Assembly (NCBI RefSeq): GCF_000745775.1 | Contig: NZ_JQJY01000008.1 | Span: 310,001-374,000, forward strand | Source: Flavobacterium sp. ASV13 | GTDB lineage: Bacteria > Bacteroidota > Bacteroidia > Flavobacteriales > Flavobacteriaceae | DNA: 64,000 nucleotides | Reading direction: 5' to 3' | The notes under the pieces: generated by a model | The model's database searches: none | What the model saw: the letters and a program-made list of their open reading frames with translations, nothing else | What the model was told of the DNA's origin: nothing | Shown: piece by piece, positions 36,064-44,627 of the stretch | How the letters are laid out: every line of letters begins with the position of its first letter | Position numbering within the stretch: position 1 is the stretch's first letter | Position numbers and translations under genes: made by a program

Positions 36064-36981
36064 ATGAAAAATAAATTAAATGTATTTATTGCATTATTCA
36101 TCATAATCATTTTTATAGATGGCGTTTACGGCCAGCAAACGCCAGTTTTTTCAAGTTACAATTATAATGCAGTTTTAATCAATCCGGCGCACGCGGGCTA
36201 TTATTCGGATACAGATATTGTGATGACAACAAATGGTTATTTCAATTCGGTTGACGGAAGTCCGAAGAATTTTGATATTTCGTTAAATACTTTGTCGTGG
36301 TCAGAAAAAGTAGGTTTGGCTGCCGGAATATCGCACGATCAGATTGGAGTAACCAATACGACTTCCTTTTTTGGCTCATATTCGTATAAAATCAAATTTG
36401 ATTCTGATTATAAATATGGAAAATGGTGGGCATACGATCCTAATGTCATTTCGTTTGGAATCACGGCTGGAGCAATGATTTACAATGAAAACCTAACGCA
36501 ATTAGGTTTAGAAAATGATCCTGAATTTCAGGAAAATGTAAACAGTTTTACGCCAACTCTTGGACTTGGTTTTCTATATAATAAAGATGCTATTTACTTC
36601 GGAGTTTCGGCGCCAAATGTTTTAAGCAGTACTTTCAATTCAAAAAATAATACCAATTTGCAGAATGTGTATTACAGTTATTTTGGCTATCGAATTTTCA
36701 CAAATCGTTTTGAAGAAGTTCTTATTAATCCAAGTGTTTTATTCAAATATGTTGAAGGTGCCCCTTTTCAAGCCGATTTCAATCTTTTGGTCAATTATAA
36801 AAATAAACTGGAATTTGGAGGCGGATATCGTTCATCAAATACCTTGAATCTTCTGGCAGGTTTTCATTTAAACGAAAATTTCAGAATCATTTGCACGTAC
36901 AATAAATCATTTGAAAATGTCGTAATTCCGGATACTTTTGGTTTGGTTTTAAATTATAGATTTGGTAATGGATTTGAATAA
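36064..36981 (+). CDS. PorP/SprF-family T9SS outer-membrane partner protein
   Basis: Outer-membrane protein of 305 residues with a signal peptide (about 1-23, GVYGQQ). The PorP/SprF family start QTPVFSSYNYNAVLINPAHAGYY is clear, followed by barrel strands and a final strand FGLVLNYRFGNGF. SprF is known to be needed for secretion of the type B cargo SprB in Flavobacterium johnsoniae, and such genes often sit directly after type B cargo genes. Here the gap is 3 bp, so this is the probable dedicated partner of the giant adhesin. It ends 2 bp from the convergent response-regulator gene. Confidence 0.92.
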   Translation: MKNKLNVFIALFIIIIFIDGVYGQQTPVFSSYNYNAVLINPAHAGYYSDTDIVMTTNGYFNSVDGSPKNFDISLNTLSWSEKVGLAAGISHDQIGVTNTTSFFGSYSYKIKFDSDYKYGKWWAYDPNVISFGITAGAMIYNENLTQLGLENDPEFQENVNSFTPTLGLGFLYNKDAIYFGVSAPNVLSSTFNSKNNTNLQNVYYSYFGYRIFTNRFEEVLINPSVLFKYVEGAPFQADFNLLVNYKNKLEFGGGYRSSNTLNLLAGFHLNENFRIICTYNKSFENVVIPDTFGLVLNYRFGNGFE

Positions 36982-36983
36982 AA

Positions 36984-37625
36984 TTAATCAACCAAACCAT
37001 TTTCAACAGCATATTTTACAAGTCCCGCCGTGTTTTTTGCATTCAGTTTTGATAGTAAATTACGGCGGTGTGTATTTACAGTATTTAGGCTGATAAAAGT
37101 TTTTTCGGCAATTTCAGCTGTATTGTATTCGTGGGCAATTAAAACTAAAATCTCTTTTTCGCGCGAACTTAATTCGGTTAAAACAGAAACTTGTTTTTCA
37201 ATTTTTAAATGATTTGCCAAATGTTTTTCTTCTGTTTCTTCGGAAAAATAATTTTCACCCGAAGCGATGCTATGAATGGCTTTTAATAACTCAGATTTCT
37301 CAGCATTTTTCAGCAAATAGCCATTTACGCCAATTCTGATTAATCGTGAAATAATTTTGACATTGCTGTGTGTACTTACAATCAAAATTTTTATTTCTGG
37401 AAAATCTTTTTTCAAAATTTTACTCAGTTCAATTCCATCCATTTCCGGCATACTGATATCGAGAATAACCAAATCAGGATTTTTGGTTTTTATTACTTCC
37501 AACGCTTCAATTCCGTTTATAGCTTTTCCAACAATATTTATTTCAGATTCCTGTTCCAATAAAGAAACAATTCCCTGTAAAAACATAGTGTGATCATCGG
37601 CAATAAGCAGGTTAATTTTTTTCAT
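36984..37625 (-). CDS. NarL/FixJ-type response regulator
   Basis: Protein of 213 residues. The receiver domain (about 3-120) has acidic residues D10 and D11, phospho-acceptor D56 (LVILDISMP) and a conserved Lys in the LLKNAEK loop. The LuxR-type HTH (about 145-210) contains LSSREKEILVLIAHEYNTAE and TVNTHRRNLLSKL. It lies 31 bp downstream of the TPR histidine kinase gene on the same strand, so they form a two-component pair. It overlaps no other gene, but its stop lies 2 bp from that of the SprF-like gene. Confidence 0.94.
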   Translation of the reverse strand: MKKINLLIADDHTMFLQGIVSLLEQESEINIVGKAINGIEALEVIKTKNPDLVILDISMPEMDGIELSKILKKDFPEIKILIVSTHSNVKIISRLIRIGVNGYLLKNAEKSELLKAIHSIASGENYFSEETEEKHLANHLKIEKQVSVLTELSSREKEILVLIAHEYNTAEIAEKTFISLNTVNTHRRNLLSKLNAKNTAGLVKYAVENGLVD

Positions 37626-37656
37626 TTTAAGTGGTATTTTGGGATTAAAACCAGTT

Positions 37657-39840
37657 TTAATTAATAAGCTGATTTTTTATCTGAATTCCCTGAACAGGAT
37701 TTTTCTTGACATTTGAATGATCTAAAATCGGAATTTCAATATTTGCAATTGTTCCTCTTTTGAGTTTTGAATCCAAAGCGAAAGTTCCGTTCAGTTTTGC
37801 AATTCTGGCTTCTAAGTTAATAAATCCGATGCCTCGGGAATAATTTTCGGTATTAAATCCAACACCATTATCTTCAAATAAAATATTGAACGAATTATCG
37901 ATGAGGTTAAACTGTACTTCAACAGTTGAGGCTTTTGCATGTTTTATCGTATTAGTCAAAAGTTCCTGAACAATTTTAAAAGTTTCAATTTGAATTGTTT
38001 CATCCATCGCATTTATTTCTGTTTTTGGATAAGTAGTAAACGAAATTTTAATTTTGCTGGCTTCGCTGATGTTCTTCAGATAGGATTCTAAAACTTCACA
38101 AAATTTATGATTGCTGAATTTCTTCGGAATCAGATTATGCGCCAAATTCCGAACCTGTTGATACGTTTCATCAAGTTGTGAGTTGAGGTTTTCAACATTG
38201 GATAAATTTGATTCATTCAGGTTGTTTAATTGCAGTTTTATCGCCGCCAGATTCCCGCCAATACTATCATGAAGTTCCTGCGAAATGCGTTCACGTTCTT
38301 TATCCTGTCCGCTTATTGAAGCTTTTATTAATTTCAATTCCTGATCTTTCAAAATCCCGTTAATTCTTTGTGTGCTGATTTCAATTTGTTTGGCATTCAG
38401 CAAACGCTGATTTTTCAGACGATTTCGGTATTGAAATGAAAGTCCTGCAATCGGGATTAAAATAATCAGAAAAGCTAGAATTGTAAAAGCTCTGTTTTTC
38501 TTTTGTTGCGAAATTTCAAGCGTTTTTAATTGTTGATCTTTTTTTAGAAGCTTAATTTCATTTCGTTTTTTATCGGCTGAATTCTGAAAAAATAAAATCG
38601 TATTCTCATTTATTTTCTTCGTAATTTCTTCCCGAAGTCCCATATTTTTTAGCGCTTCAGCCTGATTAGCCAAACTCAGTTTTTTAGTTTCATTTTCAAA
38701 CTCCAGCTGTTTTATTGCTTTCTCTTTTTCAGATGTATTGTATTTGATTTCAAGTTCGTTGATTTCTTTTATTTTCTGAAGTTTATTAATGGAGTCTTTA
38801 ATCTGATTTGATTTTCCCAGATAATTATAAGCGTTTTTATAATCGTCTTGCAGAACGGCAATTTTTCGAAGTTCATCATAAAAATGAACCTGATCTTGCA
38901 GGAAACCAAATTGAACCGCTTTCTGAATTCCTTCAGAAAAAATAAGTTTGGCTTCGTTGTATTTTTTTTGATCAATATAAATATCGGCAACATTCCCGCG
39001 TGCAATCACCGCAATCTGGTTTAGTTCACCTTTATCGGCTATCAGAACTGCTTCCTGATACATTTTCAAGGCTTCATCAAGTTTGTGTTGTAGCTGATAA
39101 TTTGCTCCAAGTCCAAGTAAAATGATAGCTTTTCCTTGATTATTATTGGTTTTTTCGCAGAGTATTTTTCCTTTTTTATAATAAGAATTAGCATTGTCGT
39201 ATTCCTTCATTTCCGAATAAATATCACCAATGTTAATGCAACTTCCCAGAATGATTTCTTCATCTTCTTTGTACTCAAGGCACTTTTTAAAAAGTTCCAG
39301 CGCTTTTTTATAATCTCCTAAATCGCTGTATGTTTTTGCCAAACCGTGCGTGTGCGTGTAATAAAGGTTTTTCTCGTTGTATTTTTGAGAAACTTCAATT
39401 CCTTTAATATGCCACTTTTTACTTTCTTCGAATAAACCGCGTTTTTTGTAATTGATAGCCATTAAATTATAACTCAAACCGAAAAGCCTATTTTTGAGAG
39501 AGTCATTGACGGTTGTATTGAATTTTAAAGCTTGTCTGGTATAATAAAGTGAAGAATCTACAAGCGCTCTTTTGTTAAAATAATAAGCCAAAAGCAAATC
39601 TGCTGAAGCAATTGATCTATTGCTGGAAGATGATTTTAGTAGTGAATGTGCTTTTAAATAGGCTTTTTTTTCGTCGCCTTTGTTGTATAAAGCATATAGA
39701 GCTTTAATGTTTTTTTCTTCGGGGCTTAAGGCAGTATTTTTATGCACGATTGTTTTCTTTCCGTTTTCAAGCTGAGCCAGCGCAGAAAAAGAAAAGAACA
39801 AGAACATCCAGAAATGAAGTCTTTTAAAATAAACTGCCAT
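37657..39840 (-). CDS. TPR-containing sensor histidine kinase (HisKA_3 type)
   Basis: Kinase of 727 residues with a signal peptide (about 1-22, SALAQ). Periplasmic TPR repeats cover about 60-345 (for example KTYSDLGDYKKALELFKKCL). A coiled coil (about 350-440), one membrane segment (about 447-468), a HisKA_3 dimerisation domain with phospho-acceptor H524 (SQELHDSIGGN) and a HATPase_c domain (about 610-705, with the N-box ELLTNTIKHAKA and DNGVGF) complete it. This NarX-like arrangement with a TPR sensor is common in Bacteroidota. The partner response regulator follows immediately. The signal sensed is unknown; TPRs suggest a protein partner or peptide. Confidence 0.93.
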   Translation of the reverse strand: MAVYFKRLHFWMFLFFSFSALAQLENGKKTIVHKNTALSPEEKNIKALYALYNKGDEKKAYLKAHSLLKSSSSNRSIASADLLLAYYFNKRALVDSSLYYTRQALKFNTTVNDSLKNRLFGLSYNLMAINYKKRGLFEESKKWHIKGIEVSQKYNEKNLYYTHTHGLAKTYSDLGDYKKALELFKKCLEYKEDEEIILGSCINIGDIYSEMKEYDNANSYYKKGKILCEKTNNNQGKAIILLGLGANYQLQHKLDEALKMYQEAVLIADKGELNQIAVIARGNVADIYIDQKKYNEAKLIFSEGIQKAVQFGFLQDQVHFYDELRKIAVLQDDYKNAYNYLGKSNQIKDSINKLQKIKEINELEIKYNTSEKEKAIKQLEFENETKKLSLANQAEALKNMGLREEITKKINENTILFFQNSADKKRNEIKLLKKDQQLKTLEISQQKKNRAFTILAFLIILIPIAGLSFQYRNRLKNQRLLNAKQIEISTQRINGILKDQELKLIKASISGQDKERERISQELHDSIGGNLAAIKLQLNNLNESNLSNVENLNSQLDETYQQVRNLAHNLIPKKFSNHKFCEVLESYLKNISEASKIKISFTTYPKTEINAMDETIQIETFKIVQELLTNTIKHAKASTVEVQFNLIDNSFNILFEDNGVGFNTENYSRGIGFINLEARIAKLNGTFALDSKLKRGTIANIEIPILDHSNVKKNPVQGIQIKNQLIN

Positions 39841-40017
39841 AATCTTAATTTAAGCTCTTAAAGTAGAGCAGGTTAAAGTCTTGTAAATTTGGGATTTATA
39901 AGAAATTACAAAATTTTAATTAGCGCTTAAAAGTACTACAAAAGGATTAAAAAAGACTTGATTTTAATTCAATTTTTTGGGTTAAATTGTGATATAATTT
40001 CTGTAAAACAGAAAAGT

Positions 40018-40734
40018 TTAGAATTGTTTCTGCAAAACTTCTAATTCGGCTATAATCAATCCTTTCATTGTGGTGTTCACGTAATCTTTCACTTCGGCAT
40101 ATGAAATGTGATATTTTCTTTTAATGTCTTGAAAATGAATAGGAAATGGATTCAGGATTTTGTCGTAATAAAGATCTAACTGACTTTCATTTGGCATTTC
40201 AAAATTCAGTTTAATCTGAAAACGTCTTAATAATGCAGAATCAATGCTGTTATAAAAATTAGTAGCACAAACGAGCAGGCAATTTACTGGAAAATAATCT
40301 ATTAACTGAATAATAGTATTGACAAGACGTTTCATTTCGGCAACATCTTTGTCATCGTTTTCGCGACTTTTGGCAATTTGGTCAAATTCATCTAAAAACA
40401 AAACGGCATTTTCGCGAGCCGCTTTATCAAAAAGGGCTTTTACATTTTTAGACGTTTCACCAATTCTCGCATTTATAATCGTACTTAGATTTACAATAAT
40501 AATTTCTTTGTTTAATGCCGTTGCAATGGCTTTTGCAGTAGTAGTTTTGCCACAACCAGAATGACCGTGGAGCAAAATTTTATTGTCAACCTGAAGATTG
40601 TATTTTTTTAGCTCGTTAATATAACGATGCTCTTTTATAGTCTGTTCTAAAACCGCTTTGTTTTCAGGACTAAAAAACAGATCCTGAATCGCAATTTTTT
40701 CGGTATCGTTTACGGTAAGCTCGTATAGATTCAT
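40018..40734 (-). CDS. Small AAA+ ATPase
   Basis: Protein of 238 residues made almost entirely of one AAA+ module. Walker A is GHSGCGKT (57-64, K63), Walker B is VLFLDEFD (111-118, D115 and E116), followed by a sensor-1-like CATN and an arginine-finger-like RRFQIKLNFEMP. The fold resembles the FtsH/spastin-type core, but there is no protease, membrane or substrate domain. It ends 29 bp before the yggS-like gene start on the same strand reading, so the two may share a transcript with yggS first. Partner unknown. Confidence 0.85.
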   Translation of the reverse strand: MNLYELTVNDTEKIAIQDLFFSPENKAVLEQTIKEHRYINELKKYNLQVDNKILLHGHSGCGKTTTAKAIATALNKEIIIVNLSTIINARIGETSKNVKALFDKAARENAVLFLDEFDQIAKSRENDDKDVAEMKRLVNTIIQLIDYFPVNCLLVCATNFYNSIDSALLRRFQIKLNFEMPNESQLDLYYDKILNPFPIHFQDIKRKYHISYAEVKDYVNTTMKGLIIAELEVLQKQF

Positions 40735-40763
40735 TAGAATTTTATTTGGTGCAAAATTAAAGT

Positions 40764-41495
40764 TTATTCTGGAATATTTTCATCCCAAATTTCTTTGCCT
40801 AAAAACCGATTTCCAAAGATGGAAGTTCCAATTCTGACCAAATTTGAACCTTCGGCTATTGCCAATTCTAAATCCTGAGACATTCCCATTGAAAGTTTTA
40901 AATCCTTGATTCCATGAATTTCGGCAGCATAAATCTCGTCTCTGATTTCTCTCAATAATCGGAGGGATGGTCTCATTTTTTCTTTTTCAACATCTAATAA
41001 ACCAATAGTCATTAAACCTTTTATATTTAATGTATCAAACTGTTTTATTCTGTTTATAAAAGGAATCACTTCAGAAGGAGGAAGACCAAATTTGCTTTCT
41101 TCAAAAGAAGTATTGAGCTGAACATAAATATCAAGATTTCTGCCTTCCTTTTTCAATTGTTTGTCTAATTCTTCAGCGAGATTAAGTCGATCAATGGATT
41201 GAATACAAGTGGCGTATTTTAGAACATCTTTGATTTTATTGGTTTGTAAATGTCCAATAAAATGACGTTCAATATTGAGATTTTTTAAATCAGAATCTTT
41301 ATCGCGAAGTTCCTGCATTTTGTTTTCGCCAATCAGAGTTTCACCAGCTTCAATCGCAATCTTGATTTTTTCTGCCGAAACGGTTTTGGTCGCCAATAAA
41401 AGTTTCACATCTGCCGAATTTCTGCCCGAAAGTTTGCAGGCATTTTCGATACGGTTGTGAACCTGTTCCAAATTAAAAATAATATCCTCTTTCAT
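40764..41495 (-). CDS. yggS: YggS-family pyridoxal 5'-phosphate homeostasis protein
   Basis: Cytoplasmic PLP-binding protein of 243 residues with the alanine-racemase-like barrel. The cofactor lysine is K37 in LLATKTVS. Other family features are GENKMQELRDK, ERHFIGHLQTNK, LMTIG and the phosphate-binding LSMGMSQDLELAIAEGSNLVRIG. The family buffers PLP and affects amino-acid metabolism but has no firm catalytic activity. A -7-like box on the minus strand (41507-41500, TAATTTTG) would give a very short or absent leader. TAGTCCAG-type motifs upstream link it to the MocR regulator nearby. Confidence 0.93.
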   Translation of the reverse strand: MKEDIIFNLEQVHNRIENACKLSGRNSADVKLLLATKTVSAEKIKIAIEAGETLIGENKMQELRDKDSDLKNLNIERHFIGHLQTNKIKDVLKYATCIQSIDRLNLAEELDKQLKKEGRNLDIYVQLNTSFEESKFGLPPSEVIPFINRIKQFDTLNIKGLMTIGLLDVEKEKMRPSLRLLREIRDEIYAAEIHGIKDLKLSMGMSQDLELAIAEGSNLVRIGTSIFGNRFLGKEIWDENIPE

Positions 41496-41531
41496 AATAC
41501 AAAATTACGCTTATCTGGATGATGAATAAGA

Positions 41532-41618
41532 TCCAGTTTTGATTATTTGAAATAGTCCAGTTTTAGATTTGATTTTGAACTGGACCAGTAATCTTAATAT
41601 AATTCAAAAAACTGGATG
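41532..41618. promoter_or_regulatory. Cluster of CCAGTT/AACTGG sites, candidate MocR operators
   Basis: Four related sites lie between the divergent yggS and DUF2024 genes: TCCAGTTTT (41532-41540), TAGTCCAGTTTTAGA (41553-41567), TGAACTGGACCAGT (41576-41589) and AAACTGGATG (41609-41618). The 8-mer TAGTCCAG is also present, inverted, at the mocR start. Confidence 0.5.
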
Positions 41619-41620
41619 AG

Positions 41621-41649
41621 TTGCAAAATTGAAAGCCGTAATAAATTTG
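41621..41649 (+). promoter_or_regulatory. Promoter of the DUF2024 gene
   Basis: TTG (41621-41623), an 18-bp spacer, and an exact TAnnTTTG box TAAATTTG (41642-41649) fit the Flavobacterium promoter consensus. The initiation region carries the inverted repeat AGTACT-AAAA-AGTACT (41651-41666). A candidate operator abuts the -33 element. Confidence 0.6.
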
Positions 41650-41692
41650 CAGTACTAAAAAGTACTATAAAAATAGTTTAAAACATACAATT

Positions 41693-41956
41693 ATGAAAGT
41701 AGCAGTATGGGATACTTATGTAACCCGAAAAGATGGTAAAATTATGCATTTTGATATTTTGGTTGACGAAAATACAGATGATGCAAATCAGGTTTTTGAA
41801 TTCGGAAAAGCATACCTTAAATCAGTTGCGCAGGAAGGCCAACCTTTAACTTCAAAAGAATGTAATTTTTGCCATATTGATAAAGCTCCAATTGAAATTG
41901 AAAATCAGATTAGAGAAAACGGTTTTTCTATTATTGAAATGGAAAACTGCAATTAA
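41693..41956 (+). CDS. DUF2024 family protein
   Basis: Small soluble protein of 87 residues starting MKVAVWDTYVTRKDGKIMHF, the family hallmark. It includes a CNFCH motif (about 63-67) and ends in a second hydrophobic strand. The family role is unknown; the CxxCH motif could bind a metal or haem, but nothing shows this. It is divergent from yggS and shares an upstream region with candidate MocR sites. A bidirectional terminator follows. Confidence 0.85.
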   Translation: MKVAVWDTYVTRKDGKIMHFDILVDENTDDANQVFEFGKAYLKSVAQEGQPLTSKECNFCHIDKAPIEIENQIRENGFSIIEMENCN

Positions 41957-41970
41957 CTAATTTTTAAGGT

Positions 41971-42005
41971 ATAAAGGCTGAAAATTTGGGGATTTCAGTC
42001 TTTAT
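41971..42005. terminator. Bidirectional terminator between DUF2024 and mocR genes
   Basis: ATAAAGGCTGAAA (41971-41983) pairs with TTTCAGTCTTTAT (41993-42005), 13 bp with one G-U pair and a 9-nt loop, between two convergent genes. Confidence 0.65.
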
Positions 42006-42013
42006 GCTATTAT

Positions 42014-43423
42014 TTATAAAAGTTTTGAAAGAGCAATAATGCCTTCTTCCATTTGTTTTTCAGTAAGTGAGGCATAACCGAGTCGTAAGCCAGAAACAGG
42101 GTTTTTAAAACTAAATTTTTCGGGACTCATTATTTTAATTCCTTTGTCGAGTAAATTTTCACAAACAATCTGCAAGTCAATTTCTGACTTTGGAACAATC
42201 CAAAAAGCCAGTCCGCCTTCAGGTTTTGTGTAAGTAATTTTATCTTTTAGATATAGCTCACAAAGTTTTTCAAAGTGATCTCTTTTAGATTTATAAATGA
42301 GGTTTGCCTTTTTAAGATGCCGTTTTATCTGACCTTCATTAATGAGATTTAAAACAGCTTCTTCCATTATATTATCGCCTTGAACATCGATTATTTTTCT
42401 GTGTTTTGCTACTTTTTCGATGTTTGCAACAGAAGTAGCTAAATAACCAATACGCAGCGCTGGCGCCACAATTTTGCTCAGTGTACCAATATAAATGAAA
42501 TTTTGAACGTTGCCGTAACTTGAAATAGGCAGAATAGGGCGTTGTCCAAAATGAAATTCATTATCATAATCATCTTCTATGATTGTAAAACCGTATTCGT
42601 TAGATAATTCGACAAGCTTTAATCTTTTCTTCAGGCTCATGGTGACAGTGGTAGGAAACTGGTGATGAGGCGTTACATAAATTGCTTTTATTGTTTTGTA
42701 TTTTTTGAGATAGTTTTCTACTTCATCAATTGCAAGACCATCATTTTCGACATTTATTGGGAGTAAAGTGGCGCCTGCATTTTCAAAAGTTTCCCAAGCA
42801 GGTTTGTAGCCCGGATTTTCGACCATAACAAAATCTCCTTTTGAAAAAAGACTATGCGAAGCCAGATACATTGCCATTTGACTGCCTCGTGTTATGCAAA
42901 TTTGATCTGATGAGATGTTGAGTCCTCTTTTAAAATTCAGCATTTGAACAATTGCTTTCCGAAATTCAATGTCGCCAAGTTCATTGCTGTAACCCATTAT
43001 TTGCCAGCGTGATTTTCTGTTGAATATTTCTCTGTAAGCGCGCGCCAAATCCTTCATGGGAGCCAAACGACTATCTGGAAGTCCGTCGTCAAAAACAAGG
43101 TGAGGCTTTAATTCCTCTTTGTTTATATCCGCTTTTTTTTCTGGTTTTGTTGTGATGATATTGGTTTGCATTTCTGCAATAAAAGTACCTTTTCTGTCTA
43201 TTGCAATAAGCCAGCCTTCGGCAATCAAAACATCCAAAGCTTCGACAACGGTATTTCGATTTACGTTCAGTAATTCAGCAAGTTTCCGACTTCCGGGAAG
43301 AGCGTTACCGGCAGTTAAGTTTCCAGATTTTATGGTGTTTATAATCGCATCGGCAATTTGCAGATAAAGTGCTTTATCTGATTTTTTGTTTAATTGAATT
43401 TCGAATTGCCAAGGACGCAACAT
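42014..43423 (-). CDS. MocR-family regulator (GntR HTH fused to aminotransferase domain)
   Basis: Protein of 469 residues. The N-terminal winged helix (about 12-82, with GNALPGSRKLAELLNVNRNT) is GntR-like. The rest is a class I aminotransferase fold binding PLP, with the Schiff-base lysine K317 in GTLSKIVAPALRIGY, Asp in IIEDDYDNEF and Asn/Pro in the VENPGYKPAW region. MocR regulators of the PdxR and GabR types sense PLP or amino-group metabolites. The nearby yggS gene favours a vitamin B6-related role. An inverted TAGTCCA pair flanks its -7-like box, suggesting autoregulation. Confidence 0.92.
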   Translation of the reverse strand: MLRPWQFEIQLNKKSDKALYLQIADAIINTIKSGNLTAGNALPGSRKLAELLNVNRNTVVEALDVLIAEGWLIAIDRKGTFIAEMQTNIITTKPEKKADINKEELKPHLVFDDGLPDSRLAPMKDLARAYREIFNRKSRWQIMGYSNELGDIEFRKAIVQMLNFKRGLNISSDQICITRGSQMAMYLASHSLFSKGDFVMVENPGYKPAWETFENAGATLLPINVENDGLAIDEVENYLKKYKTIKAIYVTPHHQFPTTVTMSLKKRLKLVELSNEYGFTIIEDDYDNEFHFGQRPILPISSYGNVQNFIYIGTLSKIVAPALRIGYLATSVANIEKVAKHRKIIDVQGDNIMEEAVLNLINEGQIKRHLKKANLIYKSKRDHFEKLCELYLKDKITYTKPEGGLAFWIVPKSEIDLQIVCENLLDKGIKIMSPEKFSFKNPVSGLRLGYASLTEKQMEEGIIALSKLL

Positions 43424-43474
43424 CTGGACTAGCTTTTTTGACTAAAAATTGATTAAAAAGGTAGTCCAAATTTA
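43424..43474 (-). promoter_or_regulatory. mocR promoter with inverted TAGTCCA operator half-sites
   Basis: CTGGACTA (43424-43431) touches the start codon and TAGTCCA (43462-43468) overlaps an exact minus-strand -7 box (TAAATTTG, 43474-43467). The two half-sites are inverted relative to each other, 30 bp apart. The layout suggests self-repression. Confidence 0.5.
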
Positions 43475-43518
43475 CAATATTTTAAAGTTGAAATTCAGAA
43501 TATTTAGGTATTAACAAT

Positions 43519-44412
43519 TTACTTTTTTTTCAGTTTCAATTTGAAAAAATCAATCGTTCTTGTCCATGATAATGTCGCTGATTTTTCATCATATCTTGGC
43601 GTTGTATTGTTGTGAAATCCATGATTTACACCTTCATAAAAGTAGGCCGTGTTTTCTACTTTATTTTTGTTTAGGATTTGTTCAAAAGCTGGCCAGCCGT
43701 CATTTATGCGCGTATCAAGACCTGCGTAATGCAGCATTAACGGGGTTTTGATTTTTTCTGCTTCTCCGGCGGTTGGTTGCCCGCCATAATAGGGAACTGC
43801 CGCTTTTAGATCGGGTAATTTAACCGCCATCATATTGGCAATCCAGCCACCAAAACAAAACCCAACAACACCAATATAACCATTACAGTCCTTATGCGAT
43901 TTTAAATATTCAAAAGCGGCAATAAAATCTTCCAGCATTTCTTCGCGAGTACGTTTCTTTTGCAATTCCCTTCCGGCATCGTCATTGCCCGGATAACCGC
44001 CTAAAGGTGATAGGGCATCTGGCGCAAGTGTAATGAAACCTTCAATTGCGGCTCTTCTTCCAACATCTTCAATATAAGGATTTAGGCCTCGGTTTTCATG
44101 AACTACAATTATTCCTGGTAATTTCTTTTTGGTTTCTGCTGGTTGTGATAAAAGGCCTTTAATGCTTCCGCCGCCTTTTGGAGAATCATAATTGATATAG
44201 CCGGTTTTTAATCTTGGATCTGTGGGCTGAATTAAAATGCTGTCGACATAATTTGGTGTCATAAAACTTAAAAGCGATGGAAGTGTTAATGTTCCAACCG
44301 CAAAAATGGATAATTTCTCAATAAATATTCGGCGGTCAATTTTATTGTGAGCATAGTCATCGTATAAATCGAATACTTCCTGACTGATATCTTCTTTGGT
44401 TATTTTGTCCAT
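43519..44412 (-). CDS. Dienelactone hydrolase family protein
   Basis: Alpha/beta hydrolase of 297 residues. The catalytic triad is readable: C186 in GFCFGGW, D233 in GLDTRINDGW and H264 in NHGFHN. The N-terminal extension (about 20-55) carries DRRIFIEKLSIFAVG, which resembles a degenerate Tat or anchor segment, so export is possible; it matches the YghX-like subgroup. The reaction is unknown beyond hydrolysis of an ester or lactone. It is upstream of mocR on the same strand with a 95-bp gap. Confidence 0.88.
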   Translation of the reverse strand: MDKITKEDISQEVFDLYDDYAHNKIDRRIFIEKLSIFAVGTLTLPSLLSFMTPNYVDSILIQPTDPRLKTGYINYDSPKGGGSIKGLLSQPAETKKKLPGIIVVHENRGLNPYIEDVGRRAAIEGFITLAPDALSPLGGYPGNDDAGRELQKKRTREEMLEDFIAAFEYLKSHKDCNGYIGVVGFCFGGWIANMMAVKLPDLKAAVPYYGGQPTAGEAEKIKTPLMLHYAGLDTRINDGWPAFEQILNKNKVENTAYFYEGVNHGFHNNTTPRYDEKSATLSWTRTIDFFKLKLKKK

Positions 44413-44627
44413 AGCTTTTTAATTTTGAAAACTAATTTAGGAAATTAATTGATTACTTTTAAAGTTGATTTAATTCATACTTGTTTTGAAATACAGTGCA
44501 CATTATCAGCGTTATATATAATTGTATAACTTCTGATGTAAATTATGTAAAGTATTCCGATTTCTATTTTAGAAATTTGGATAACATTAACCCAAAACTG
44601 TTTTTAAATTTTAAATAATCAAATAAG

